Assembly (NCBI GenBank): GCA_035456105.1
Contig: DATIDV010000027.1
Location: forward strand, 8,062-72,061
Direction: 5' to 3'
Length of the DNA: 64,000 nt
Source: Viridibacterium sp035456105
GTDB taxonomy: Bacteria; Pseudomonadota; Gammaproteobacteria; Burkholderiales; Rhodocyclaceae
The notes under the pieces were generated by a model that saw only the letters and a list, made by a program, of their open reading frames with translations, did no database searches and was not told the DNA's origin. Below, in pieces: positions 30,552 through 39,839 of the stretch. A program made the position numbers and the translations under genes. The first letter of the stretch is position 1. Every line of letters starts with the position of its first letter.

Positions 30552-32426
30552 ATGTTTGATGCTGTTCGAAACAATCGCAGAATTGTCCAGATATTCCTGG
30601 CGGTCATTATCCTTCCGTTCGCTTTTTTCGGGGTGGAGTCCTATCTGAAAGATGGTCCTGGTGATGCGGATGTCATAGGTAAAATTGGGGGCACAAAGAT
30701 TTCCGGGGCCGAGCTGGCGAACAAGGTGCGCGAAGCCGCCGGTGACAAGGTCGATCCAGCCGTGGCAAGTACACCTGCGTTTCGCGATCAGGTGCTGGAC
30801 GCAATGCTCAACGAAAAAGCGATCGAGCTGACGGCGGCTGGTGCGGGTCTGTCGGTTCCTGCCTCGATGATTCAGGACGCATATCTGCGCGAGCCGGAGT
30901 TTCAGGAAAACGGCAAGTTTTCACCGAAGAAGGCTGAATACGTTCTGCAGGCAAATAACCTGACCAAGGCGGCGTATGAAAAACGAGTGAGCGACATGAT
31001 GTCGCAACGCCTGTTGATGGTGCCGCTCGCGCAGGCCGCTTCTGTTTCGAAGGCAACGCTGGCGCGTTGGGTTGCGCTGTCGGAAGAACAGCGCACTGTC
31101 GCTGAGTGGAAGATCGATGCGGCTTCGTTTAAGGCGAGCGTGAAGCTGGCCGACGATGTTGTGCAGAAATATTACGATGCTAACAAGGCTGCGTTTGAAA
31201 CGCCTGAGCGCGCCAAGGTTGAGTATGTGGTGTTGAATGCAGATGAGCTCGCCAGCAAGGTTAAGGTCAGCGACGCGGATGCTCGCAAATGGTATGACGA
31301 TCATCAGAAGGACTATGCCCAGTCCGAAGAGCGCCGTGCCAGCCACATCCTGATCGGTGTGGCTGAAGATGCCAAGCCGGAAGAAAAGGCTGCTGCAAAG
31401 AAAAAGGCGGAAGAGTTGCTGGCTAAAGTGAAGGCTGCGCCGGCGAGTTTTGCACGTCTGGCCAAGGAGAACTCAACTGATGGCTCGGCAGAGCAGGGTG
31501 GCGATCTGGGTTTCTTCGCACGCGGTGCCATGGTGCCTGAATTCGAGGCCGCAGCATTCGCGCTCAAACCGCATGAGGTCAGTCCGGTAGTGGAGAGCAA
31601 GTTTGGTTATCACATCGTTGAACTGACGGATGTGCGCGGTGGCAAGGTCAAGCCTTTCGAGGAAGCGCACGCGGAGATTGTCAGCGAATTGCAAAAACAA
31701 GCCGGCGTGAAGGGCCTCGCCGAGTCGACCGATCAGTTCAATGATCTGGTTTTTCAGCAGCCAGTCACATTCAAGCCTGTTGCTGAGAAACTCGGTCTGA
31801 CCATTCAGCGCAGCGACTGGATCGATAAGGGGGGCGTGGCCGCGGGGGGCGTCTTGAACAGCCCTAAAGTGCAGGCGGCGATTTTCTCCGCTGACTCGCT
31901 CAAGGAGCGCCACAACTCCGAAGCTTTTGACCTCGGCAAAGGCACCTTGGTGTCGGTACGCGTTCTGGACTATCAGCCGAAAAAGCTCAAGCCGCTTGTC
32001 GATGTGCGTCCGCAGATTGAAGAGGTCTTGATTCTGCAAGAAAGCAGCAAGCTCGCAAAGACTGAGGGCGAGGCTCGTCTGGCCAAGCTGGCTGCGGGAA
32101 CGTCGGTTCCCGCGACCTGGACAGCTGCGCATGCCGTGCGCCGTCACGAGTTGAGTGGTGACGAGGCGCGTAAGGCCGTGTTTGTTCAGGGCCTCACGAA
32201 ATTCCCGGCATATGTGGGCGCAACGACAGCTGACGGTTACGTGATCTACCGTATCGATCAGGTGAACAAGCCGACTATTGCACTCGACGACGCGCGTGTA
32301 GGCATGTTCAGCCAACAGTTTTCGCAGCTCTATGGCGCAGCGGATCTGCGTAGTGTTTTGGCAGGATTGCGTACGCGTCAGGGTGTTGAAATCTACTACG
32401 ACCGTCTGACCAGCAAGACCGAGTAA
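30552..32426 (+). CDS. ppiD: Periplasmic chaperone / PPIase PpiD
   Basis: 624 residues. One N-terminal membrane anchor (residues about 12-32, IVQIFLAVIILPFAFFGV) holds a periplasmic SurA_N-like chaperone region and a parvulin domain (RRASHILIGV through GDLGFFARGAMVPEFE and SKFGYHIVELTD). Helps outer membrane and exported protein folding near SecYEG. Length and order agree with the family. A bidirectional terminator separates it from convergent fabI. Confidence 0.95.
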   Translation: MFDAVRNNRRIVQIFLAVIILPFAFFGVESYLKDGPGDADVIGKIGGTKISGAELANKVREAAGDKVDPAVASTPAFRDQVLDAMLNEKAIELTAAGAGLSVPASMIQDAYLREPEFQENGKFSPKKAEYVLQANNLTKAAYEKRVSDMMSQRLLMVPLAQAASVSKATLARWVALSEEQRTVAEWKIDAASFKASVKLADDVVQKYYDANKAAFETPERAKVEYVVLNADELASKVKVSDADARKWYDDHQKDYAQSEERRASHILIGVAEDAKPEEKAAAKKKAEELLAKVKAAPASFARLAKENSTDGSAEQGGDLGFFARGAMVPEFEAAAFALKPHEVSPVVESKFGYHIVELTDVRGGKVKPFEEAHAEIVSELQKQAGVKGLAESTDQFNDLVFQQPVTFKPVAEKLGLTIQRSDWIDKGGVAAGGVLNSPKVQAAIFSADSLKERHNSEAFDLGKGTLVSVRVLDYQPKKLKPLVDVRPQIEEVLILQESSKLAKTEGEARLAKLAAGTSVPATWTAAHAVRRHELSGDEARKAVFVQGLTKFPAYVGATTADGYVIYRIDQVNKPTIALDDARVGMFSQQFSQLYGAADLRSVLAGLRTRQGVEIYYDRLTSKTE

Positions 32427-32470
32427 GTTGACAATTACCATGGGTTGCAACGACATGCTGTTGCAACTTT

Positions 32471-32512
32471 GGACAAAAAAAACGCTGCCCAGGCAGCGCT
32501 TTTTTTTTGTCC
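32471..32512. terminator. Bidirectional terminator between ppiD and fabI
   Basis: Core stem CGCTGCC/GGCAGCG with a CA loop (32483-32498), flanked by eight A on the left and nine T on the right and then GGAC/GTCC. The A and T tracts make it a terminator for both convergent genes. Confidence 0.88.
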
Positions 32513-32526
32513 GACGACTTCAGTAA

Positions 32527-33318
32527 TCAGATGTCGTCGGTGGTACCGACTGCCACGTTGTTGAAGCCAGCATCGACATAAGTCACTTCGCCGGTCACGC
32601 CGGACGCAAGGTCAGAGCACAGGAAGGCGCAAACGTTACCCACTTCGTCGATCGTGACATTGCGGCGCAGTGGAGCGTTCTTTTCATTGAAGGCCAGTAG
32701 CTTGCCAAAGCTGCCGATACCTGAGGCCGCCAGTGTCTTGATTGGGCCTGCGGACACTGCGTTGACGCGCGTACCTTCCGGGCCGACTGCGGTGGCCATG
32801 TAGCGCACCGACGCTTCCAGGCTGGCTTTAGCCAATCCCATAACGTTGTAGTTGGGCATCGTACGTATTGCGCCGAGGTAGGAGAGGGTCAGCAGTGAGC
32901 CGTTGCGGCCTTTCATCAGCGGGCGCGCGGCCTTGGCCAGTGCGGCGAAGCTGTAACTACTGACTTCGTGTGCAACGCGGAAGGCGTTGCGGCTCAGGCC
33001 GTCCAGAAAGTCGCCATCGAGTGCCTCTCCGGGAGCAAAGGCCAGCGAGTGGACTAGGCTATCGAGGCCGTCCCAGTCCTTGTGGAGTGCCTCGAACAAG
33101 GCGTCAATCTGTGCGTCTTCCTGCACATCGCAGGCGTAGACGAGCTTGCTACCGAATTCGGCTGCCATCTTGGTAACACGCTCTTCGAAGCGCTCATTCT
33201 GATAAGTGAAAGCCAGTTCGGCGCCTTCCCTGTGCATGGCCTTGGCAATGCCGTAAGCAATCGAGCGGTTGCTGAGGAGGCCGCAAATCAGGATTCGCTT
33301 GCCGGACAGAAAGCCCAT
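32527..33318 (-). CDS. fabI: Enoyl-[acyl-carrier-protein] reductase (NADH)
   Basis: 263 residues, SDR fold. Last reduction step of each fatty-acid elongation cycle. The start MGFLSGKRILICGLLSNRSI is the family N-terminus with GGAGAATTAC upstream. The active-site tyrosines and lysine are in SYLGAIRTMPNYNVMGLAKAS. FabI-type, hence in principle a triclosan/isoniazid-class target. A TATAAT hexamer near 33342 (minus strand) may be its -10 element. Confidence 0.96.
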   Translation of the reverse strand: MGFLSGKRILICGLLSNRSIAYGIAKAMHREGAELAFTYQNERFEERVTKMAAEFGSKLVYACDVQEDAQIDALFEALHKDWDGLDSLVHSLAFAPGEALDGDFLDGLSRNAFRVAHEVSSYSFAALAKAARPLMKGRNGSLLTLSYLGAIRTMPNYNVMGLAKASLEASVRYMATAVGPEGTRVNAVSAGPIKTLAASGIGSFGKLLAFNEKNAPLRRNVTIDEVGNVCAFLCSDLASGVTGEVTYVDAGFNNVAVGTTDDI

Positions 33319-33460
33319 GTAATTCTCCAGAACTAAAAAAAGGGGATTATAGCGGTGAGGTCTTGATCGTGCGGGGAGCACGTGGCCATCAGCTGTCAAG
33401 AGAGTGTGTCAAGCAAGCGCATGGGATCCCCATTCGGGCCCCATGCGTGGCAGTAGCCTG

Positions 33461-34300
33461 TTACTGAATTTTGGCCTTGGTCAACAGTTCTGCGATATGT
33501 TTCTGCACAGCTTGTTGGACGAGCGCCTGTTTGACCTTCTCGCTGACTGCAGCAAACTCCGGGAGTTCCGGCTTGCGCGTGTCGTCAAGCATGATGATGT
33601 GATAGCCGAAATTGCTTTTCACAGGCTGCTTGGTGTATTGACCTTTTTCGAGGGTCGGGACGATGTTGCCAAAATTCGAGGCATAGTCGACCGCGCGGCC
33701 CCAGCCCAAGTCGCCACCGTTGTCTTTGGTGCCAGCGTCCTTGGAATCCTTGGCCAGTACTTCAAACTTGCCGCCGGCCGCCAGCTTCTTGATGATGGCC
33801 TGTGCGTCTTCTTCCTTTTCGACGAGGATGTGACGGACCTTGTACTCCTTGTCACCGGCAAGGGCGATCTGGCGATCATATTCGGCGCGGACTGCCGCGT
33901 CCGAGATCGGATGCTCCTTGATGTAGGCGTCCAGATAAAGGCCCAACTGAATGCTTTGACGTGCGAGGTCGACGCGCGAGGTTACCTGCTCAGTCTTGTC
34001 GAGACCACGCTTGCGAGCTTCCTGAGCCAGCAGTTCGCGTTTGATGAGTTCCTCACGTACTGCATTGCGTAACTCTGGGGTGTTTTGCTGACCTTGCGCC
34101 AGTTGTTCGTTGACCAGCAACTCCGCCATGCCGGCGCTGATCGGGCTGCCATTCACGACGGCGACCGGCGCCTTGCCGCCTAGTGCGGGCGTACTCGTAG
34201 CTGCACCTGCTGCAGGCTTCTTATTGGTTTGGGCTACTGCCGGAAGGCTGGCTGCCGTGGCAATTAGTGTGGCGGCCAGGAGTGAGAGTTTGAAATTCAT
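33461..34300 (-). CDS. Periplasmic parvulin-type peptidylprolyl isomerase
   Basis: 279 residues. Sec signal peptide MNFKLSLLAATLIATAASLPAVAQ with an AVA-Q cleavage site, SurA_N-like helical part (INEQLAQGQ-type region, residues 60-140) and a parvulin domain (RHILVEKEEDAQ, GDLGWGRAVDY, SNFGYHIIMLDD). Start at 34300 has AAGGAAAG upstream. A paralogue with the same layout and a similar C-terminus (KAKI) is at 59086-59961. Likely helps fold secreted or outer membrane proteins; specific clients unknown. Confidence 0.9.
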   Translation of the reverse strand: MNFKLSLLAATLIATAASLPAVAQTNKKPAAGAATSTPALGGKAPVAVVNGSPISAGMAELLVNEQLAQGQQNTPELRNAVREELIKRELLAQEARKRGLDKTEQVTSRVDLARQSIQLGLYLDAYIKEHPISDAAVRAEYDRQIALAGDKEYKVRHILVEKEEDAQAIIKKLAAGGKFEVLAKDSKDAGTKDNGGDLGWGRAVDYASNFGNIVPTLEKGQYTKQPVKSNFGYHIIMLDDTRKPELPEFAAVSEKVKQALVQQAVQKHIAELLTKAKIQ

Positions 34301-34349
34301 CGACTTTCCTTGTGGGTGAAAGAGGGTTGCTGCCAGTCCAGGATTTTGC

Positions 34350-34646
34350 TCAGCCGAGTGGCTTTTGTGCCGAGGCTTCGTCCGGTGCGAGCGCAATGAT
34401 ACTCAGGGCATGGATTTCGCGCTGCATCAGTGGTGTGAGTGCGGCGTAGACAAGCCGGTGACGGGCGATAGGGCTAAGGCCCGTGAAATGAGCGGAAACG
34501 ATGTGCAAATTATAGTGCCCACCGCCGGACGCGGCGCCCGCGTGTCCAGCATGTCGCTGGCTGTCGTCTTCGAGCTTAATTAGCGTTGGAGACAATGCAG
34601 TGAGGCATTCGCGAATGTGATCGATGTTTGTCGGGGGCGTGCTCAT
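34350..34646 (-). CDS. BolA family protein
   Basis: 98 residues. BolA fold with the family segment HYNLHIVSAHFTGLSPIARHRLVYAAL, shown here as HYNLHIVS and FTGLSPIARHRLVY. The invariant histidine at the C-terminal side is in EIHALSI. BolA proteins bind monothiol glutaredoxins and [2Fe-2S] clusters and affect cell shape and stress. Starts within the stop of yciB (four-base overlap). Confidence 0.9.
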   Translation of the reverse strand: MSTPPTNIDHIRECLTALSPTLIKLEDDSQRHAGHAGAASGGGHYNLHIVSAHFTGLSPIARHRLVYAALTPLMQREIHALSIIALAPDEASAQKPLG

Positions 34647-35275
34647 GAGTTTTGCTTGCTTTCATGCGGCAAGTGACGCCAGATGAACAGACCCTGTCCA
34701 AGCATGAATACGAACATCAGTGCTGTGCTGATAAACATCTTGAAGTTGAACCAGGCGTCTTCCGAAAAGTTATAGGCCACATAGATGTTGAGCAGGCCCA
34801 TGCCCAGAAAGAAAAGGATCCAGGCGATATTGAGTTTGTTCCACAGCGCGGTGGGAAGTTCCAGTTCACCGCCAAGCATGGTTTTCAGCAGACTGCGCTT
34901 CCAGACCAGCTGTCCGAGCAGCAGAACGGCGCTGAGTAGCCAGTAGAAGATGCTGAACTTCCACTTGATGAAGGTAGGACTGTGGAACCAGACGGTTAGT
35001 CCACCAAAGATGAGGGCAAGCGCCAAACCTGCCAGCAGGACTTTCGGTACTGGCTGTTTGCGGGCCTTCAGCCACACCACTTGCAGCGCGATGGCCGTCA
35101 CCACCACCACAGTGGCCAGTATCGTCGGCGCTTCCTGCGGACCGACAACTCCACCGGACACCATGAAGCCCAACCAGTTTGTGGCCACCTGCGCCGCCCA
35201 TTCGCTATGGGCTTTGGCGTATTTGAATGTGCCGTAGAAAAAGATGACAGGTAGCAGATCGAAGAGGAATTTCAT
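34643..35275 (-). CDS. yciB: Inner membrane-spanning protein YciB / septation protein A
   Basis: 210 residues with five to six membrane helices. N-terminal MKFLFDLLPVIFFYGTFKYA is the IspZ/YciB signature, as are KPTFIKWK-type (SPTFIKWKFSIFYWL) and LNIAWILFFLGMGLLNIYVA segments. The family affects envelope integrity and division. Coupled to bolA downstream. Confidence 0.93.
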   Translation of the reverse strand: MKFLFDLLPVIFFYGTFKYAKAHSEWAAQVATNWLGFMVSGGVVGPQEAPTILATVVVVTAIALQVVWLKARKQPVPKVLLAGLALALIFGGLTVWFHSPTFIKWKFSIFYWLLSAVLLLGQLVWKRSLLKTMLGGELELPTALWNKLNIAWILFFLGMGLLNIYVAYNFSEDAWFNFKMFISTALMFVFMLGQGLFIWRHLPHESKQNS

Positions 35276-35351
35276 GGTTGAAGATTATAGTCGAGTGGGT
35301 ATGACGGACACGGTTGCGTCGATGCGCGGCAGAGGCGAGGGGAGTGCTGCA

Positions 35352-36668
35352 TCAGGCCAGCAGGGACAGCCGAGCCAGCAGGCCGCCGCCGGCGCGAGGC
35401 GTTAGCTCGAGTTTGCCCTCGTGGAGGCGCGCAATGCGATCCACGATAGCCAAGCCGAGCCCGGAGCCACCTGCATTGCTCCGCGCTTCTTCAAGGCGCG
35501 TGAAGGGGCGCTTGAGGCGCTCTACCTGATCCGGGGGGATGCCGGGCCCGCGGTCGGCGACTTCGATTTGAATGTACTGCCCTTGTTGAGTGAGGGCGAG
35601 ATCAATGTGGTGCTCCTCGCCAGCGTAACGCCAGGCGTTGTCGATAAGGTTTGTGACGGCACGCCGCAAGGACGGCGCTCTGACCACACACGGCGCAATG
35701 GCGTCACTGCGCAGAACGATTTCCACGCCACGACGCCGATAGGCTTCGGCAATATCGTTGATGAAAGCTTGCAGATCGCAAGGCTCGGCGATTTCCGCCT
35801 GTGCGTCACGTGCGAAATCGAGGAACTGTCCGATGATGCGATCCATCTCTTCGATGTCTTCACTCATGGCCGTGACGTCCTCGCTTGATGCACCGGAAAG
35901 CTCGATACCCAGCCTCAGGCGTGACAAAGGCGTGCGCAAGTCATGCGATACGCCTGCGAGGATCAGCGCGCGATCCGACTCGAGTTGGGTCAGGTCGCGG
36001 GACATCTGGTTGAACGCGCTGGCTACCGCCACAATTTCACGCGAGCCTGCTTCCGGCAGCGGTGGTGGTCGTTCTCCCTGTCCGACCTTGCGCGCAGTAA
36101 GCTCCAGCGCCTTGAGCGGGCGTGTGATGCCGAACACCAGCAGGTAAGCGCCAATCAGCGATAGCAGACCGGTGGCGATACCCCAGCCGATCCATCCTGC
36201 CACACCGCCGTGCGAAATGCGTTCCGCGGGAATCATCAGCCAGTACTGATCCTCGGGGACTTCCGGGTCGAGGATGAAGCTGATGTAGAAGCCGCGCTGG
36301 CCTTCGATGGCTGATGCGAGCCGGGTTGTCGGTCCCAGCCGTAGACGCAATTCATGAGTGAGGTTGCGGATGAGTTCGGTGTCTTCGACAGGCGTGACAA
36401 GATCGCTGGGCTCGGCGGGATATACGCGAATGCCTTCGATGCTTATCAGGTCGCGGAGCAGGGCGCTCTGCTGACGGGCATCCGAAGCCAGCAGCGCCGC
36501 GCGCGTGAGATTAACGACGCTGACCAGCATCTGCGAGGTCTGGCGCGTGCGCGGCTTGATCGCGAACTGGTTGTATATCTGGAACCAGGCAAACAGCGAG
36601 AGCCCCATCAGCAGTGCGATTAGCAAAAAGGTCCGCCACAGCAGTGTCTGCGGCCATGGGAAGCGCAT
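35352..36668 (-). CDS. envZ: Osmosensor histidine kinase EnvZ
   Basis: About 438 residues. Membrane helix near the N-terminus (LLWRTFLLIALLMGLSLFAW), periplasmic sensor, second helix (LLSLIGAYLLVFGI), HAMP, phospho-acceptor box ILAGVSHDLRTPLSRLRLG, and the ATPase core with NLIDNAWRYA and DRGPGIPP, GGSGLGLAIV. The ATG at 36668 was chosen because the membrane helix follows as expected; a GTG at 36707, touching the ompR stop, would add 13 residues. Encoded right after ompR. Confidence 0.93.
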   Translation of the reverse strand: MRFPWPQTLLWRTFLLIALLMGLSLFAWFQIYNQFAIKPRTRQTSQMLVSVVNLTRAALLASDARQQSALLRDLISIEGIRVYPAEPSDLVTPVEDTELIRNLTHELRLRLGPTTRLASAIEGQRGFYISFILDPEVPEDQYWLMIPAERISHGGVAGWIGWGIATGLLSLIGAYLLVFGITRPLKALELTARKVGQGERPPPLPEAGSREIVAVASAFNQMSRDLTQLESDRALILAGVSHDLRTPLSRLRLGIELSGASSEDVTAMSEDIEEMDRIIGQFLDFARDAQAEIAEPCDLQAFINDIAEAYRRRGVEIVLRSDAIAPCVVRAPSLRRAVTNLIDNAWRYAGEEHHIDLALTQQGQYIQIEVADRGPGIPPDQVERLKRPFTRLEEARSNAGGSGLGLAIVDRIARLHEGKLELTPRAGGGLLARLSLLA

Positions 36669-36707
36669 GCCTCGCTCGCTCCAGCGCGTACCCGGACCGA
36701 CTGCCAC

Positions 36708-37445
36708 CTACTGCGCGCCCTCGGCGTGTCGCGCACCGTCAGGCACGAAGACATAACCAAAACCCCAGACTGTCTGGATGTAGCGTGGCTTTGCGGCCTC
36801 TTCTTCGACGAGCTTGCGCAGGCGTGAAATCTGCACGTCGATGGAGCGATCGAAAACGTCGTATTCGCGGCCGCGCGCCAGTTCCATGAGCTTGTCGCGC
36901 GACAGGGGTTGGCGCGGGTGTTGCAGCAAGACCTTGAGCAGGGCGAATTCGCCGGTTGTAAGCGACACGTCCTCGCCCTTGCGGATGAGACGACGCGCGG
37001 CGAGGTCAACGCTGACCTGACCGAACTCGACAACGGTTTCTTCTTCGGTCGGGGCGCCGGGCAGATTTTTCGGGCGGCGACGCAATACTGCGTGAATGCG
37101 TGCGACGAGTTCGCGCGGGTTGAAGGGTTTGGGCAGGTAATCATCGGCGCCGACTTCGAGTCCGACGATGCGATCCACCTCGTCACCACGTGCCGTGAGC
37201 ATGATGATGGGCAGCGTATTGTCGCTGGCTCGCAGACGGCGGCAAATCGACAGACCGTCCTCGCCGGGCAGCATCAGGTCGAGCACCAGCAGATCGTGAT
37301 GCTCGCGTGCCATGGCGCGATCCATCTGAGCGGCATCAGCCACGGCCTTGACCGTGAAACCCTGTTCGGCAAGATAGCGGTCAAGCAAGCTGCGCAGGCG
37401 GGCGTCGTCGTCGACGACGAGGATGCGGAAGCGTTCTTTGTCCAT
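36708..37445 (-). CDS. ompR: Response regulator OmpR
   Basis: 245 residues. Receiver domain with the acidic pair VVDDDARLRS, phospho-acceptor in LLVLDLMLPGEDG and switch lysine in PKPFNPRELVARI; winged-helix output domain ending in VWGFGYVFVPDG. Partner of EnvZ. Both the ompR and the divergent secreted-protein promoters must lie in 37446-37694, where a tandem OmpR-like site is seen at 37539. Confidence 0.95.
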   Translation of the reverse strand: MDKERFRILVVDDDARLRSLLDRYLAEQGFTVKAVADAAQMDRAMAREHHDLLVLDLMLPGEDGLSICRRLRASDNTLPIIMLTARGDEVDRIVGLEVGADDYLPKPFNPRELVARIHAVLRRRPKNLPGAPTEEETVVEFGQVSVDLAARRLIRKGEDVSLTTGEFALLKVLLQHPRQPLSRDKLMELARGREYDVFDRSIDVQISRLRKLVEEEAAKPRYIQTVWGFGYVFVPDGARHAEGAQ

Positions 37446-37538
37446 GCCCGCATCCTATGCGCAACAGTGCGCGCTGTCAGCCCGGCGCAACACGCCGGGG
37501 AGCTCAAGTGTGAGCAACTGTTGCCAGGCCTCATGATC

Positions 37539-37558
37539 TTTACATTTGCTTACAAGCT
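37539..37558 (+). promoter_or_regulatory. Candidate OmpR binding site
   Basis: TTTACATTTGCTTACAAGCT resembles the Escherichia coli OmpR 20-mer class (TTTACATTTTGAAACATCTA). TTACA occurs twice (37540-37544 and 37550-37554) exactly 10 bp apart, the one-turn direct-repeat layout of OmpR/PhoB-family regulators. About 95 bp upstream of ompR and 137 bp upstream of the divergent gene. A separate inverted repeat ATGCCA-N6-TGGCAT is at 37637-37654. Confidence 0.45.
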
Positions 37559-37694
37559 GCAGGCAAAGACTTGCACAGATGGTGCTCCGGTGGCCGAAGA
37601 TGTGAGCGTGGAACATGTTTGGCAAGTGTGGGGACTGATGCCAGATGATTGGCATGTCGGTGCAAGGCCACCGAACGTGATACTGGGTCGTGAC

Positions 37695-38156
37695 ATGAAG
37701 CACCTTCTTCTCATCGCAATCGTCATGCTTGGCTTTTCAGGGCCATTGCAGGCGCGCGACCATGCCCCGCACTGGCCTGGCGCCGGCCGCGACGGTGCAA
37801 GCGATTCTGTCAGCACCGACCATGAGCGCGAAGAGATAGAGCGTCGCATGGAGCGCTTTGCCGAACGGCGCGAACGTTTGCGCGCGCTGCGCGAAGAAAT
37901 GCTGCGCACGCAGCCCCGTCCGGGCCCAACTCCTTATCGTGATGATGATCTGCTGCGGGATATGCATCGAATGTCGCCGGAACGACGCGATCCGTTGCGC
38001 CAGCCGATGCCGCCTCTGCTGCGCGATAACGAAGGCGTACGCGAGAGTTCGCGTGAGGGGGCGCGCGAGAATACGCGCCGGCTGACGCCGGAAGAGCGCC
38101 GCGAATTCAGGCGTCAGTTGCACGATGCAGGGCGCAACGTCTATCGCGGTCAGTAG
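37695..38156 (+). CDS. Secreted Arg/Glu-rich hypothetical protein
   Basis: 153 residues. Signal peptide MKHLLLIAIVMLGFSGPLQA then a mature part made almost entirely of charged residues: an ERRMERFAERRERLRALREE coiled-coil-like helix, a proline-rich spacer and LTPEERREFRRQLHDAGR near the C-terminus. The frame is open through ompR in antisense, but the signal peptide sets the start at 37695. No Cys or catalytic motif. Resembles small periplasmic RE-rich proteins often found beside ompR in betaproteobacteria; its divergence from ompR and the OmpR-like site suggest osmotic or envelope-stress control. Confidence 0.72.
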   Translation: MKHLLLIAIVMLGFSGPLQARDHAPHWPGAGRDGASDSVSTDHEREEIERRMERFAERRERLRALREEMLRTQPRPGPTPYRDDDLLRDMHRMSPERRDPLRQPMPPLLRDNEGVRESSREGARENTRRLTPEERREFRRQLHDAGRNVYRGQ

Positions 38157-38185
38157 GCTTGCCGCACGTGTGCGGGGTATTTGTT

Positions 38186-38992
38186 TCAGGCAGTCGCTGC
38201 GACAAGCTTTCGCGACGATAACTCTTCCAGCAAGCGCGGTAATACATCCAGCACGACTGCTCGACCATCCTCTTTGCGCGCGGCATGTGCGTCGTGCAAC
38301 AGGAGAATATCGCCCCCCGCCAGGTTCTTGGTCAGGCGACTCAATACCACGTCTGCGTCTGGTTCGCGCGTATCGAAGCCGCGTCGTGTCCAGCTCGCCA
38401 GCTGCAGACCCTGCTTGTGCAGCACATAGTCTAGGAAGGGGTTGCGCAAGCCGGCCGGCGCGCGGAAATAGTGCGGGCGACGCCCCGTGACGTTCTCGAT
38501 GCTGTCCTGCGCGCGTGCGATTTCGTCATTCATCGCCTTCGGACCCAGCAGGGAAAAATTGTGCCGGTGGCCCTCGGAGTGATTCTCTACGTGATGGCCT
38601 GCTGCGACGATTTCTCGCGTCAGCGTGGCATTGGCCGTGACGTGCTTGCCGATGCAAAAGAAGCTTGCGCGAGCGCCGTGCGCTTCGAGAATCTTTAGTA
38701 CCTGCGGTGTGACCGATGGGGCGGGGCCGTCATCAATGGTGATCCACACCTCGCCGCGACGAGCAGCTGCCTCGGGCAGACGCAGCATGTTCGGCCCAAG
38801 CCAGGTCGAGCGTGGCCACAAGCCTGTCGCGGTAACCAATGCGTGATCGAGCGCAACGGTGGCCAGTGCCCACGGCCAGAGCGTAGGCGCCAGCGCTGCA
38901 AGTGCAATCGCGCCGCCATGGACGGCAAGGGATGCCTGCAAAAAGGGCGTGGGGCGCCAGGGCTTTTGCGGGGGCGTCGAAGCGGTTTTCAT
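38186..38992 (-). CDS. Polysaccharide deacetylase (NodB homology)
   Basis: 268 residues. Two hydrophobic segments in the first 60 residues, then a carbohydrate esterase family 4 domain: catalytic TIDDGPAPSVTPQ (Asp-Asp), metal-binding HVENHSEGH, the RAPAGLRNP loop and the late LLLHDAHA motif. It removes N-acetyl groups from a sugar polymer at or outside the membrane. The start at 38992 is used because upstream frame overlaps tsaB's promoter and lacks a signal for initiation. Polymer unknown. Confidence 0.9.
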   Translation of the reverse strand: MKTASTPPQKPWRPTPFLQASLAVHGGAIALAALAPTLWPWALATVALDHALVTATGLWPRSTWLGPNMLRLPEAAARRGEVWITIDDGPAPSVTPQVLKILEAHGARASFFCIGKHVTANATLTREIVAAGHHVENHSEGHRHNFSLLGPKAMNDEIARAQDSIENVTGRRPHYFRAPAGLRNPFLDYVLHKQGLQLASWTRRGFDTREPDADVVLSRLTKNLAGGDILLLHDAHAARKEDGRAVVLDVLPRLLEELSSRKLVAATA

Positions 38993-39140
38993 GAGAGCAA
39001 CAGGCGCGCAGGGTGCTTGGAAAGTTGGGGCCGATACTAGACCAAAATGACGATCAGAATTCCGACGTGGCGCACGCAGCTTGCCATCTGGCGCGCCGAT
39101 ACGCGCCGATACGAATACGCCCGCACGGTACAATGCCGCC

Positions 39141-39839
39141 ATGAGCATGATCCTGTCTATCGAGACCTCCTGTGAGCATGGCTCGATTGCCTTGTTGCGT
39201 GGCGATGAAGTACTGAGCCGGGCGCTGCCCGTTGGCGGCAACACCCATTCCGGCGCGCTGCTGCCCGCAATCAGACAACTACTTGCCGAAGCTGGCACTC
39301 TCGTCAGTGCGCTGGACGTCCTTGCCTTTGGCTGTGGGCCGGGTGCATTTACGGGCGTTCGCCTGGCGTGTGGCGTGGCTCAGGGACTGGCGTTGGGTGG
39401 AGATCTGCCTGTCGCCGCCATCAGTTCGCTCGAAGCCCTGGCTCTCCCGTATGCAGATCGAGCTGCGAAGCTCTATTGCGCGATGGATGCACGCATGAGC
39501 GAAGTTTACGTGGCGATGTTTGTCAGCGTACATGGCGCGCTGCAGAGCGTGACTGACGCCACATGTGTGCCGCCCGATGCCGCCCCGCTGCCGGAAGAGG
39601 ATAAGTGGTCGGGCATAGGTACTGCGTTTGCTGCCTATGCCCCGCAGCTTGCGGCGCGCCTTGGCGCGCGGGTCAGCGTCCTGGACGCAGCTGCCGTACC
39701 ACAAGCGGCAAGCGTGGCTCGCCTGGCTGCGGCCAGGCCTACGCTTTGGCTGGACGCAGCACTCGCTGCCCCTGACTACGTGCGCAATCGCGTGGCGCTG
39801 ACGACGGCCGAACGGCTGGCGCAAGGGGGCAAGGCTTGA
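39141..39839 (+). CDS. tsaB: tRNA threonylcarbamoyladenosine biosynthesis protein TsaB
   Basis: 232 residues. ASKHA-fold partner of TsaD in t6A37 tRNA modification. Family signature MILSIETSCEHGS near the start and GCGPGAFTGVRLACGVAQGLA in the middle. Start at 39141 (MSMILS); the ATG six bases later is an alternative. Its stop is overlapped by the TTG start of rimI, the usual tsaB-rimI pairing. Confidence 0.93.
   Translation: MSMILSIETSCEHGSIALLRGDEVLSRALPVGGNTHSGALLPAIRQLLAEAGTLVSALDVLAFGCGPGAFTGVRLACGVAQGLALGGDLPVAAISSLEALALPYADRAAKLYCAMDARMSEVYVAMFVSVHGALQSVTDATCVPPDAAPLPEEDKWSGIGTAFAAYAPQLAARLGARVSVLDAAAVPQAASVARLAAARPTLWLDAALAAPDYVRNRVALTTAERLAQGGKA

Noticed and set aside
36909..37694. 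Upstream extension of the secreted-protein frame into ompR antisense
   Set aside because: A signal peptide with ATG at 37695 explains the gene; the extension overlaps ompR and its promoter.
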